DNA from: Ancylobacter koreensis
GTDB taxonomy: Bacteria > Pseudomonadota > Alphaproteobacteria > Rhizobiales > Xanthobacteraceae
Direction of reading: 5' to 3'
NCBI RefSeq assembly: GCF_023016525.1
Contig: NZ_JALKCG010000004.1
Span: 225,492 to 289,491, forward strand
Length of the DNA stretch: 64,000 nt
Shown: piece after piece, positions 1-7,355 of the stretch
Position numbering within the stretch: position 1 is the stretch's first letter
Layout of the letters: each line of letters begins with the position of its first letter
Notes under the pieces: model-generated
The model's database searches: none
What the model was told of the DNA's origin: nothing
What the model saw: the letters and a program-made list of their open reading frames with translations, nothing else
Made by a program: the position numbers and the translations under genes

Positions 1-666
1 CTGCCGGACGGCATCTGGCGCATGGGCCCGGCCCAGCGCATCGACCTCGACGTGCGCATGCCGGCGGACGGCGGGACGGTGACGGTGGGCGATTATCGCG
101 CCTCCGACATCTATCATTTCGCCGCCATCCGCACCGAGGGGCAGGCGGCAAAACCCCGCAAGGGGCCGCTGGCGCTGCCGAAACCCGAGCTGCCGCGCCC
201 GGACATGAAGAAGGCGGCGCGCTTCTCCTTCACGCTCCAGCAGGCGACCGACGCGGCGGTGAAGAACCTCGCACTGCCGGCCGACGACCCGCTGGCCAAG
301 GCGCTGATCGACAGCCTGTGCGTCGGCTCGACGACCTATTGGGGGATCGACGCCGAATCCTGGCCGGCGGGCAACCGGCGGAACCTTCCCCCGCCGCTGG
401 CCCGCATGACGACCGGCCGCTCCTGTCGCGTCGAGATCAGGAACGAGACGCGCTTTCCCCATCCCGTGCACCTGCACGGCCACGCCTTCGAGGTGGTGAG
501 TTCGAGCCTCGACCGCCTGCCGCGCCATTTCGCCGACACGGTGCTGGTCCAGCCGGGCGAGGCGGTCGAGATCGCCTTCGTCGCGGCGCCCGGCGACTGG
601 GCGTTCCACTGCCACATCCTGGAGCATATGGAGACCGGGATGATGGGCTGGTTCCGGATCGTGTGA
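1..666 (+). CDS. Multicopper oxidase, C-terminal part (5' end outside window)
   Basis: The gene is cut by the left window edge, so only about 221 C-terminal residues are present. Two signature blocks of the last cupredoxin domain are intact: HPVHLHGHAF around fragment residue 154 and FHCHILEHMETGM around residue 203. These supply the type 1 copper and part of the trinuclear copper ligands. Multicopper oxidases of this kind oxidise metal ions or phenolics in the periplasm with reduction of O2 to water. The downstream imelysin and di-haem genes make a ferroxidase or metal-handling role plausible, but that is inference; a CopA/CueO-type copper oxidase is the alternative. The signal peptide and start cannot be seen. 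Confidence 0.93.
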   Translation: MPDGIWRMGPAQRIDLDVRMPADGGTVTVGDYRASDIYHFAAIRTEGQAAKPRKGPLALPKPELPRPDMKKAARFSFTLQQATDAAVKNLALPADDPLAKALIDSLCVGSTTYWGIDAESWPAGNRRNLPPPLARMTTGRSCRVEIRNETRFPHPVHLHGHAFEVVSSSLDRLPRHFADTVLVQPGEAVEIAFVAAPGDWAFHCHILEHMETGMMGWFRIV

Positions 667-739
667 TGGAACAGGGCTCCGCTTCCGCTCGCCGCCCGCG
701 CGCCGCGCAGAAAGCGGGATCCGGCCGAAGGGTTTCTCC

Positions 740-890
740 TGGGTCCCGGATCGGCGCTGCGCTGCGCGCGGCTTGTCCGGGAAACAGCCGCCCGGGGCGG
801 ATCGGCGTCACGCCGCGTGACGATCAGCCGGGTAACTCACTCGTGTCCCGGACAAGCGGAGGCGAAGCCGGAGCGCCGATCCGGGACCCA
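740..890. repeat. Long imperfect inverted repeat (REP-like hairpin)
   Basis: The 19 bases at 740-758 are the perfect reverse complement of 872-890, and the 12 bases at 771-782 are the perfect reverse complement of 846-857. The transcript could fold into a roughly 40-bp interrupted stem around a ~63-nt loop. It sits between the multicopper oxidase stop and the signal-peptide region of the di-haem gene. Its form resembles the dispersed palindromic intergenic repeats common in Rhizobiales genomes, but no second copy occurs in this window, so that class is inferred. Confidence 0.75.
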
Positions 891-2123
891 GCGAAAACGC
901 CGCGCAGCGGAATCGTCTCCTCCCTGACGAAGGTCGTGGCGCTGTGCGTTCTGCTCGCGCCTGTCCCGGCGCTCGCCGAGGATGCGCGTCTCGACGCCGC
1001 CATCGGCAAGGCGCTGTTCGAGCGGCCCTGGGTGCCGGCGCCGAGTTCGACCCGTGCCAATGACGGGTTGGGGCCGCTGTTCGACGCCCGCTCCTGCTCG
1101 GCTTGCCATCCCGGCGGGGCCGGGCGCGGCGCGACCGCGCTCGATGGCGCAGGCCGGCCGGACGGGCTCGGCCTGGTGCTCTCGCTGTTCCGCGCGGACG
1201 GCACGGGCGATCCGGTTTATGGCCAGCGGCTGGAGACGATGACGCTGCCCGGCGTGCCGGCGGAAGGCACCTTCGCGGTCGGTATCGAAAAGGGACGGCG
1301 CTTTCCCCGCATTGAGGCGCCGGGCTATGGCCCGCTCGACCCCGCCACCCGCGTCTCGCTGCGCGCGGCGCCCGATTTGCGCGGGCGCGGCAAGCTGGAA
1401 CTGGTGGACGACGCGGCGATCCTCGCGCTCGAAGACCCCGACGACCGCGACAATGACGGCGTGCGCGGCCGGGCCCGCCGCTTCGCCACGCCCGAGGGCG
1501 GGTCGCGCGTCGGGCGCTTCGGCTGGAAGGCGAGCCATCCCACTTTGGCCGGGCAGGCTTCCGAGGCCTTCGCGCTCGACCTCGGCCTGTCGACGCTGTT
1601 GCGCATGGAGCCGTGGGGCGATTGTACGCAGGCGCAGACCGCCTGCCGCAACGCCCCGCACGGGCGCGATGCCGAAGGCGAGCCGGAGATCGGCGACGCC
1701 ATCGTCTCGCGTATCGTCGCTTATCTCAGTGGTCTTAAGGTGCCGGCGGGCGTCGACGATGCGGCCGGCGCGCGGCTTTTCGCCTCGACCGGCTGCGCCG
1801 CCTGCCACCGTCCCTTCCTGCCGACGCGCGGGGGCGGGAAGGTCGCGCTCTATACCGACGTGCTGCTGCACGAGATGGGCGAAGGCCTCGCCGATCCCGC
1901 CGGCGTGCCCGGTGCCGCGGCCGGGGAATGGCGCACGGCGCCGTTGGCCGGCGTCTCCGCCGCGCTGGCGCATGGCGCCGGGCTGCTGCACGATGGCCGC
2001 GCCGCCGATGTCGCCGAGGCCGTGCGATGGCACGGCGGCGAGGCGGCGGGCGCCCGCGCGCGCTTCGAGGCGCTGGATGTGCGCCAGCGCCGGGCGCTGA
2101 TCGACTATGTGTCTTCCCTTTAG
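843..2123 (+). CDS. Di-haem oxidoreductase (DUF1111 / thiol-oxidoreductase-like cytochrome c)
   Basis: The protein has two c-type haem motifs, CSACH (coded near 1095) and CAACH (near 1794), a layout typical of the DUF1111 di-haem family related to cytochrome c peroxidases. A hydrophobic stretch ending in PALAED just before the mature part is a Sec signal peptide, so it acts in the periplasm. The start is unsettled: the frame is open from an ATG at 666 that overlaps the oxidase stop, but that reading would translate the inverted repeat. GTG at 843, CTG at 924 and GTG at 936 are alternatives, and no start has a convincing ribosome-binding site. DUF1111, imelysin and DUF1513 genes are commonly found together, which supports an iron-related periplasmic module. 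The true electron donor and substrate are unknown. Confidence 0.82.
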   Translation: MSRTSGGEAGAPIRDPAKTPRSGIVSSLTKVVALCVLLAPVPALAEDARLDAAIGKALFERPWVPAPSSTRANDGLGPLFDARSCSACHPGGAGRGATALDGAGRPDGLGLVLSLFRADGTGDPVYGQRLETMTLPGVPAEGTFAVGIEKGRRFPRIEAPGYGPLDPATRVSLRAAPDLRGRGKLELVDDAAILALEDPDDRDNDGVRGRARRFATPEGGSRVGRFGWKASHPTLAGQASEAFALDLGLSTLLRMEPWGDCTQAQTACRNAPHGRDAEGEPEIGDAIVSRIVAYLSGLKVPAGVDDAAGARLFASTGCAACHRPFLPTRGGGKVALYTDVLLHEMGEGLADPAGVPGAAAGEWRTAPLAGVSAALAHGAGLLHDGRAADVAEAVRWHGGEAAGARARFEALDVRQRRALIDYVSSL

Positions 2124-2136
2124 AGCGAGAGCCAAG

Positions 2137-3261
2137 ATGAACCGATCCCCCTTCGCGCTGGCGCTGGCGCTGGCGAGCCAGATCGGGCAGGCGGCCCAGG
2201 GCGTGCCGGCGATCGCCGCCGCCACCGCCCTCGTCTCCGGCCTGCTCGTCTCGCGCGCCGACGCGGCGGCGCTCTCCGCTCCGCAGGTGGTGGAGGACTG
2301 GCTGCTGCCGCGCTACGACACGCTGCTGGCGAGCGCGAAGGCACAGCAGGCGGCGTGGGAAGCCTTCGACAAGGCGCCTTCCGCCGAAGGCGTGAAGGAG
2401 CTGAAGGCACGCTTCGCCGCCGTTTCCGACGCCTGGGCCTCGGTCGAGTTCATCACCTTCGGCCCGGTCATGCTGTCGCTGCGGCCCGACCGCTTCAACC
2501 TGTTCCCGGAGCGGCGCAACGCGGTGGGTCGCTCCGTCACCGAGATCATCGGCGATGCCACGGATGAGCGGCTCAAGCCGGAGCGCTTCTTCCGCCTGAG
2601 CGCCGCCGTGCAGGGCCTGCCGGCCATGGAACGCCTGCTCTTTGACGAGGGTGCCGATGCCGCGCTGCTGTCAGGGCCGGAAGCTGCCCGCCGGCAGGCG
2701 CTCGGCCTCGCCGTCGCCGCCAACCTCGCCAACATCGCAGGGGAAATACGCGAGGGCTGGGGCGACCGCACGCAGGGCCTGCTGGCGCAGCTCCTCGCCG
2801 GCAAGTCCGATCCCGTCTTCTTCCCCGAGCCGAACGCGCTGCTGAGCCAGATCGTCACCGACCTTGCCGGCGCCTATCAGCGCGTCGTCGATCAGCGCCT
2901 GCTCGTCGTGCTCGGCAAGAGTGCCGACGAGGCCAAGCCCCTGCTTTCCGACCGCCGGCGCAGCGGCCTCGCCAAGGAGGCCATCGTCGCCATCATCACC
3001 AGCGCCGGCTCGCTGGCCGATACGCTGGCGCAGGGGCTTCCCGCCGCCGACCGGGCGGGCCTGACGACGACGCTCCAGGGCGCCGCCAAGGCGGCTGCCG
3101 GGCTGCCGGAGGATATCGGGCAGGCGGCGACCACCGCGCAGGGCCGCAAGACGCTGGAGGCTGCCATGGCGGCGTTCAAGGCGGCGCAGGCGGGGATTGC
3201 CAAGCCGCTTGCTTCCGGCCTCGGCGTGGCGCTCGGCTTCAACGCGCTGGACGGCGACTGA
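2137..3261 (+). CDS. Imelysin-family periplasmic protein
   Basis: A 374-residue exported protein with a long N-terminal hydrophobic signal region ending near ADAAALSAP. The mature part is predicted all-helical, as in imelysin (peptidase M75) folds. The equivalent of the family GxHxxE motif reads GLPAME at residues 160-165, so the histidine is replaced by proline. As far as I recall, this occurs in a whole sub-branch of the family and does not by itself mean loss of function. Imelysins are associated with iron uptake and are not convincingly peptidases. ATG at 2137 is preferred over the upstream in-frame start at 2107 because a purine-rich site (GAGCGAGAG) precedes it and 2107 lies inside the previous gene. 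It is followed 11 bases later by the DUF1513 gene. Confidence 0.88.
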   Translation: MNRSPFALALALASQIGQAAQGVPAIAAATALVSGLLVSRADAAALSAPQVVEDWLLPRYDTLLASAKAQQAAWEAFDKAPSAEGVKELKARFAAVSDAWASVEFITFGPVMLSLRPDRFNLFPERRNAVGRSVTEIIGDATDERLKPERFFRLSAAVQGLPAMERLLFDEGADAALLSGPEAARRQALGLAVAANLANIAGEIREGWGDRTQGLLAQLLAGKSDPVFFPEPNALLSQIVTDLAGAYQRVVDQRLLVVLGKSADEAKPLLSDRRRSGLAKEAIVAIITSAGSLADTLAQGLPAADRAGLTTTLQGAAKAAAGLPEDIGQAATTAQGRKTLEAAMAAFKAAQAGIAKPLASGLGVALGFNALDGD

Positions 3262-3272
3262 GGGAGGCCGCG

Positions 3273-4385
3273 ATGGGCATTCTCGATCTCACGCGGCGCT
3301 CGCTGGCCGGCACCTTGGGCGCGCTGGTCGCGGCTCCGCGCGTCTTCTTCGCCAGCGGCGCGGCCCATGCGCGCGACCATCTGCTCGACGCCGAATGGCT
3401 GGCGACGGCCGGGGTCGGCGAGGGCTTCGCGCCTGTGGTGCTGTCGCCCGACTTCGCCGCGACGCCGGTGGGCGCCGGCACGCAGCGGCTGCACTGGGTG
3501 GAGCCGAGCCCCGACGGGCGCACCGCCGTCGCCGTGGCGCGCCGGCCCGGCACCACCGCCGTGCTGTTCGACCGCCGCGCCGGCTCCGTGCTCGCCAGCT
3601 TCGAGCCGGGCGAGGGGCGGGTGTTCTCCGGCCATGGCCGCTTCATCGAGGGCGGGCGCCGTTTCCTCGCCGTCGAGATCGACCGAGACACCGGCGCCGG
3701 CATGGTGACGCGGCGGGTGGTGGAGGCAGGTTTCGCCATCGAGGCGGAATGGGCCTCGTCGGGCATCGGCCCGCACGACATGCTTCCGGCAGGCGGCACG
3801 CTGGTCGTCGCCAATGGCGGCGTCGAGCCGCACACGCCCGAGGCGGTGGGCGCGGAGATCGCCGGCGCCAGCGTCGCCCGGCTCGATCCGGTGAGCGGCG
3901 CGGTGCGTTCGGTGGCAGAACTCAGCGAGGACCTGTCCTCGCTCTCGCTGCGCCATCTCACCTCGGGCGCCGACGGCTTCACCGTGGTGGCGGCGCAGGA
4001 CCTGCTGGCCGACGGCATCGCCCGGCCGCTGCTCTATGCGGTGGACGGCGAGGGGCTGCGCGCCTTCGACGCGCCGGACGAGGAATGGCGCGGCCTGCGC
4101 ACCTATGTCGGCTCGGTCTGCCTCGATGCCTCCGGCGCCTATGTGGCGGCGGCCTCGCCGCGCGGCAACCGGGTGGCGCTGTGGCGGCGCGACGGGCGAT
4201 TCCTTGGCTCGCTGACGCTGGTCGACGGCTGCGGCCTCGCCCCGACCCGCGAGGCGGGGCAGTTCCTCGCCACCAGCGGGCTCGGCGAGACGGTGCTGAT
4301 CGCCACCGACGGGGAGGGCGTCGGCGTCGTCGCCCGCCGTTCCGGCGGGCCGCGCTTCGACAATCACGCGGTGCTAGTGGCCTGA
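3273..4385 (+). CDS. DUF1513 family protein, Tat-exported
   Basis: This 370-residue protein begins with a twin-arginine signal (TRRSLAGTLG, residues 8-17) followed by a hydrophobic stretch and an AHA cleavage region. It should therefore be folded in the cytoplasm, possibly with a cofactor, before export. The body is rich in short strands with recurring Gly-Asp and W/H motifs (GPHDMLP, NHAVLVA), consistent with a beta-propeller, which is the fold generally expected for DUF1513. No enzymatic activity is established for the family. The start at 3273 has a strong GGGAGG site. It ends the four-gene periplasmic cluster that begins with the multicopper oxidase. Confidence 0.88.
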   Translation: MGILDLTRRSLAGTLGALVAAPRVFFASGAAHARDHLLDAEWLATAGVGEGFAPVVLSPDFAATPVGAGTQRLHWVEPSPDGRTAVAVARRPGTTAVLFDRRAGSVLASFEPGEGRVFSGHGRFIEGGRRFLAVEIDRDTGAGMVTRRVVEAGFAIEAEWASSGIGPHDMLPAGGTLVVANGGVEPHTPEAVGAEIAGASVARLDPVSGAVRSVAELSEDLSSLSLRHLTSGADGFTVVAAQDLLADGIARPLLYAVDGEGLRAFDAPDEEWRGLRTYVGSVCLDASGAYVAAASPRGNRVALWRRDGRFLGSLTLVDGCGLAPTREAGQFLATSGLGETVLIATDGEGVGVVARRSGGPRFDNHAVLVA

Positions 4386-4474
4386 GCGGCGACGCCCTTT
4401 CCTTTTTCGCGGCGGGACGGATAGAACAGGGCGTCGGCGTTCCATCGCCCTGTCATCCGCCTCCGGCCTGTGAA

Positions 4475-5656
4475 ATGAACTCGATCTTCGCCGACCTGCC
4501 CACCACCGTCTTCGAGACCATGTCGCGGCTCGCGCGCGAGCATCAGGCGGTCAATCTCGGTCAGGGTTTCCCGGACGATCCCGGCCCGCTCGACGTGCGC
4601 CGCAAGGCGGCCGAGGCGGTGGTCGACGGCTGGAACCAGTACCCGCCGATGATGGGCACGCCGGAACTGCGCCGTGCCGTCGCCGACCATTACCGCGACT
4701 GGCAGGGGCTCGACCTCGACCCGGACGCCGAGGTGATGATCACCTCCGGCGCCACTGAGGCGATTGCCGGCGCGCTGCTGGCGCTGATCGAGCCCGGCGA
4801 CGAGGTGGTGCTGTTCCAGCCGCTCTACGATGCCTATCTGCCGCTGGTGAAGCGGGCGGGCGGCGTGCCGCGCCTCGTGCGTCTCGTGCCGCCGGCGTGG
4901 CGGCTGACGGAGGAGGCGCTGGCCGGCACCTTCAGCCCACGCACCCGCCTCGTGCTGTTCAACAACCCGCACAACCCGACCGGCCGGGTTTTCGATGCCG
5001 GCGAGCTGGAGCTTCTGGCGCGCTTCTGCGAGCGGTCCGGCGCCGTGCTGGTGAGCGACGAGGTGTGGGAGCACGTGATCTTCGATGGCGCGGAGCATCG
5101 CTCCGTGCTCGCTTTGCCGGGAATGCGCGAGCGGGCGGTGAAGATCGGCTCGGCCGGCAAGATCTTCGGCATGACCGGCTGGAAGGTCGGCTTCGTTTGC
5201 GCCGCGCCGGGGCTGATGAAGGCGCTCTCCAAGGTGCACCAGTTTCTCACCTTCACCACGCCGCCGGCCTTGCAGCAGGCGGTGGCGTACGGGCTGGGCA
5301 AGGAGCGCGACTGGTTCCTCTCGACCCGCGCCAATCTCCAGCGCTCGCGCGACCGGCTGGCGGCCGGCCTGACGGGATTGGGTCTTCCCGTGCTCCCCTC
5401 GGCGGGCACCTATTTCCTCAATGTCGACCTCGCCCCGCTCGACCCGGCGCTGCGCGACGAGGCGTTCTGCCTGAGCCTTGTGGCGCGCGAGGGCGTGGCG
5501 GCCATTCCGGTCTCGGCCTTTTATGCCGAGGCGCCGGTGCAAAGCGTGGTGCGCTTCTGCTTCGCCAAGACCGACGCCACGCTCGACCGGGCGCTGGAGC
5601 GGCTGTCGGGTGTGGCGTCTGCGGGCCGCTCAATGCTCTCGCATGTGCACAAATGA
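4475..5656 (+). CDS. Class I/II pyridoxal-phosphate aminotransferase
   Basis: This 393-residue enzyme has fold-type I aminotransferase hallmarks: NLGQGFPDDPGP near the N-terminus, NNPHNPTGRVF in the middle, SDEVWEHV, and the PLP-binding lysine in SAGKIFGMTGWKVGF (Lys229). The sequence is closest in character to the methionine/kynurenine aminotransferase branch (YbdL/KATIII-like), but substrate specificity cannot be read from motifs alone. An ATG at 4475 is used; the frame is open far upstream only because it shadows the DUF1513 gene. Its stop lies about 130 bases before the sigma-54 promoter of urtA, and the gene is likely transcribed separately. Confidence 0.9.
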   Translation: MNSIFADLPTTVFETMSRLAREHQAVNLGQGFPDDPGPLDVRRKAAEAVVDGWNQYPPMMGTPELRRAVADHYRDWQGLDLDPDAEVMITSGATEAIAGALLALIEPGDEVVLFQPLYDAYLPLVKRAGGVPRLVRLVPPAWRLTEEALAGTFSPRTRLVLFNNPHNPTGRVFDAGELELLARFCERSGAVLVSDEVWEHVIFDGAEHRSVLALPGMRERAVKIGSAGKIFGMTGWKVGFVCAAPGLMKALSKVHQFLTFTTPPALQQAVAYGLGKERDWFLSTRANLQRSRDRLAAGLTGLGLPVLPSAGTYFLNVDLAPLDPALRDEAFCLSLVAREGVAAIPVSAFYAEAPVQSVVRFCFAKTDATLDRALERLSGVASAGRSMLSHVHK

Positions 5657-5691
5657 TGTCCTCTGCACGGGACCGAACAATGTCCTGTGCA
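5657..5691 (+). repeat. Direct repeat upstream of urtA, possible regulator half-sites
   Basis: The motif TGTCCT-n-TGCA occurs at 5657-5667 and again at 5681-5691, exactly 24 bases apart, about 100 bases upstream of the sigma-54 promoter. The second copy also makes a TGCAC/GTGCA inverted pair with 5664-5668. GCAC/GTGC half-sites recall NtrC binding sites, but the spacing does not match the usual NtrC palindrome. This is a weak candidate for activator binding. Confidence 0.35.
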
Positions 5692-5783
5692 ATTTCGAAG
5701 TTTCTTGCCTACGAAATGGGCATCGCATCTGCCCATCGCTGAGGCGGCGGCGGGACCGGCCTGCCCCCGTGCGGCGCGCGGTG

Positions 5784-5800
5784 TTGGCACGGCCATTGCA
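5784..5800 (+). promoter_or_regulatory. Sigma-54 (-24/-12) promoter of the urt-ure block
   Basis: The sequence TTGGCACG-N4-TTGCA matches the sigma-54 consensus (TTGGCACR-N4-TTGCW) at every defined position, with the GG and GC doublets in the required register (5786-5787 and 5798-5799). Transcription would start near 5811, giving a ~50-base leader before urtA. Sigma-54 with NtrC is the standard route for nitrogen-limitation control, which fits urea uptake and urease genes. Confidence 0.88.
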
Positions 5801-5859
5801 CTCCTTCCCTTCGGCGCGCGGACGGGGGTCCTGCGCGCGAACTCCAGAAGGGAAAGAAT

Positions 5860-7170
5860 ATGCTCAACCTGTTCAGTCAGGCGCGGCACGCGGCTCGTCG
5901 CGTCGCCGTCGGCGCCGCCGCGCTCGCGCTTGCCGGCACCGCCATCCCCGCTTCCGCGCAGGAAACGATCAAGGTCGGCGTGCTCCACTCGCTGTCGGGC
6001 ACCATGGCCATCAGCGAGACCACGCTGAAGGACACCGTCCTGTTCATGGTGCAGGAACAGAACGCCGCCGGTGGCGTGCTGGGCAAGAAGCTCGAAGCCG
6101 TGGTGGTCGATCCGGCCTCCAACTGGCCGCTCTTCGCCGAAAAGGCGCGCGAGCTGATCGCCAAGGAGAAGGTCGCGGTCGTGTTCGGCTGCTGGACCTC
6201 GGTGTCGCGCAAGTCCGTGCTGCCGGTCTTCAAGGAGCTGAACTCGATCCTCTTCTACCCCGTCCAGTACGAGGGCGAGGAGAGCGAGCGCAACGTGTTC
6301 TACACCGGCGCCGCCCCGAACCAGCAGGCCATCCCGGCTGTCGACTACCTGATGGCCAATGAAGGCGTGAAGCGCTGGGTGCTCGCGGGCACCGACTACG
6401 TTTACCCGCGCACCACCAACAAGATCCTCGAAGCCTATCTGAAGTCCAAGGGCGTCCCCGCCGAGGACATCATGATCAACTACACGCCGTTCGGTCATTC
6501 CGACTGGCAGACCATCGTCGCCGACATCAAGAAGTTCGGCTCGGCCGGCAAGAAGACCGCCGTCGTCTCGACCATCAACGGCGATGCCAATGTTCCCTTC
6601 TACAAGGAGCTCGGCAACCAGGGCATCAAGGCGACCGACATCCCGGTCGTGGCCTTCTCGGTCGGCGAGGAAGAACTCGCGGGCATCGACACCAAGCCGC
6701 TGGTCGGCCATCTCGCCGCGTGGAACTACTTCCAGTCGGTCGACACCCCCGAGAACAAGGACTTCATCGCCAAGTGGCGCGCGTACACCAAGAACGACAA
6801 GCGCGTGACCAACGACCCGATGGAGGCCACCGTCATCGGCTTTAACATGTGGGTCAAGGCGGTCGAGAAGGCCGGCACCACCGATCCGGACGCGGTCATC
6901 CCGGCGCTGATCGGCGTCGCGGTTCCGAACCTGTCGGGCGGCTTCTCGGCGATGATGCCGAACCACCACATCACCAAGCCGGTGCTGATCGGCGAGATCA
7001 AGGACGACGGCCAGTTCGACATCGTCGAGCAGACCCCGGGCCTGATCGTCGCGGAAGAGTGGTCGCCCTACCTCGAAGGTTCGAAGGACCTGATCGCCGA
7101 TTGGCGCTCGCCGATGAACTGCGGCAACTTCAACGTCAAGACCGGCAAGTGCGGCGGCGCGGGCAAGTGA
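5860..7170 (+). CDS. urtA: Urea ABC transporter, periplasmic urea-binding protein
   Basis: This 436-residue protein starts with a signal peptide ending ASAQ and then ETIKVGVLHSLSGTMAIS, the typical opening of UrtA in the Leu/Ile/Val-binding family. Further UrtA-like stretches include DPASNWPLFAEKA, VFGCWTSVSRKSVLPV and the FFYPVQYEGEE-type segment (here LFYPVQYEGEE). It captures urea in the periplasm and delivers it to UrtBC. A GGAAAG site precedes the ATG. It is the first gene after the sigma-54 promoter, and the 185-base gap behind it contains a hairpin, so it may be made in excess over the membrane components. Confidence 0.97.
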   Translation: MLNLFSQARHAARRVAVGAAALALAGTAIPASAQETIKVGVLHSLSGTMAISETTLKDTVLFMVQEQNAAGGVLGKKLEAVVVDPASNWPLFAEKARELIAKEKVAVVFGCWTSVSRKSVLPVFKELNSILFYPVQYEGEESERNVFYTGAAPNQQAIPAVDYLMANEGVKRWVLAGTDYVYPRTTNKILEAYLKSKGVPAEDIMINYTPFGHSDWQTIVADIKKFGSAGKKTAVVSTINGDANVPFYKELGNQGIKATDIPVVAFSVGEEELAGIDTKPLVGHLAAWNYFQSVDTPENKDFIAKWRAYTKNDKRVTNDPMEATVIGFNMWVKAVEKAGTTDPDAVIPALIGVAVPNLSGGFSAMMPNHHITKPVLIGEIKDDGQFDIVEQTPGLIVAEEWSPYLEGSKDLIADWRSPMNCGNFNVKTGKCGGAGK

Positions 7171-7222
7171 GCCCCACGAACCCCTTGCCCGGACGCGCTC
7201 GCCGCGTCTGAGCCGACGACAT

Positions 7223-7244
7223 CCGGCCGCCCACGGGCGGCCGG
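7223..7244 (+). terminator. Hairpin after urtA, likely attenuator/processing site
   Basis: A perfect 10-bp inverted repeat (7223-7232 with 7235-7244, two-base centre) lies 52 bases after the urtA stop. No T-tract follows, so it is more likely a partial terminator or mRNA-stabilising hairpin protecting the urtA message than a full stop. Confidence 0.45.
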
Positions 7245-7355
7245 ACCCGGCACCGGACGCCGGACGCGTCCGGCCTTCCGACATCGGACTGCGATCTCCG
7301 ATCCCTCCGTCGCCGGGGAGCCCTCCGGCCATCCGCAGCGCGACATCGACGGAAG

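Noticed and set aside
318..842. Long plus frame continuing upstream of the di-haem gene
   Set aside because: It reads through the multicopper oxidase in another frame and through the inverted repeat, with an Arg-rich random-like translation; only the part from the signal peptide on is supported.
2614..2631. Loss of the imelysin GxHxxE histidine as evidence of inactivation
   Set aside because: GLPAME-type motifs appear to characterise a whole sub-branch of imelysin-like proteins, so this is probably not a lesion.
3197..4474. Apparent N-terminal extension of the aminotransferase
   Set aside because: The open frame upstream of 4475 is a shadow of the DUF1513 gene and gives an Arg/Gly-rich translation unlike the family.
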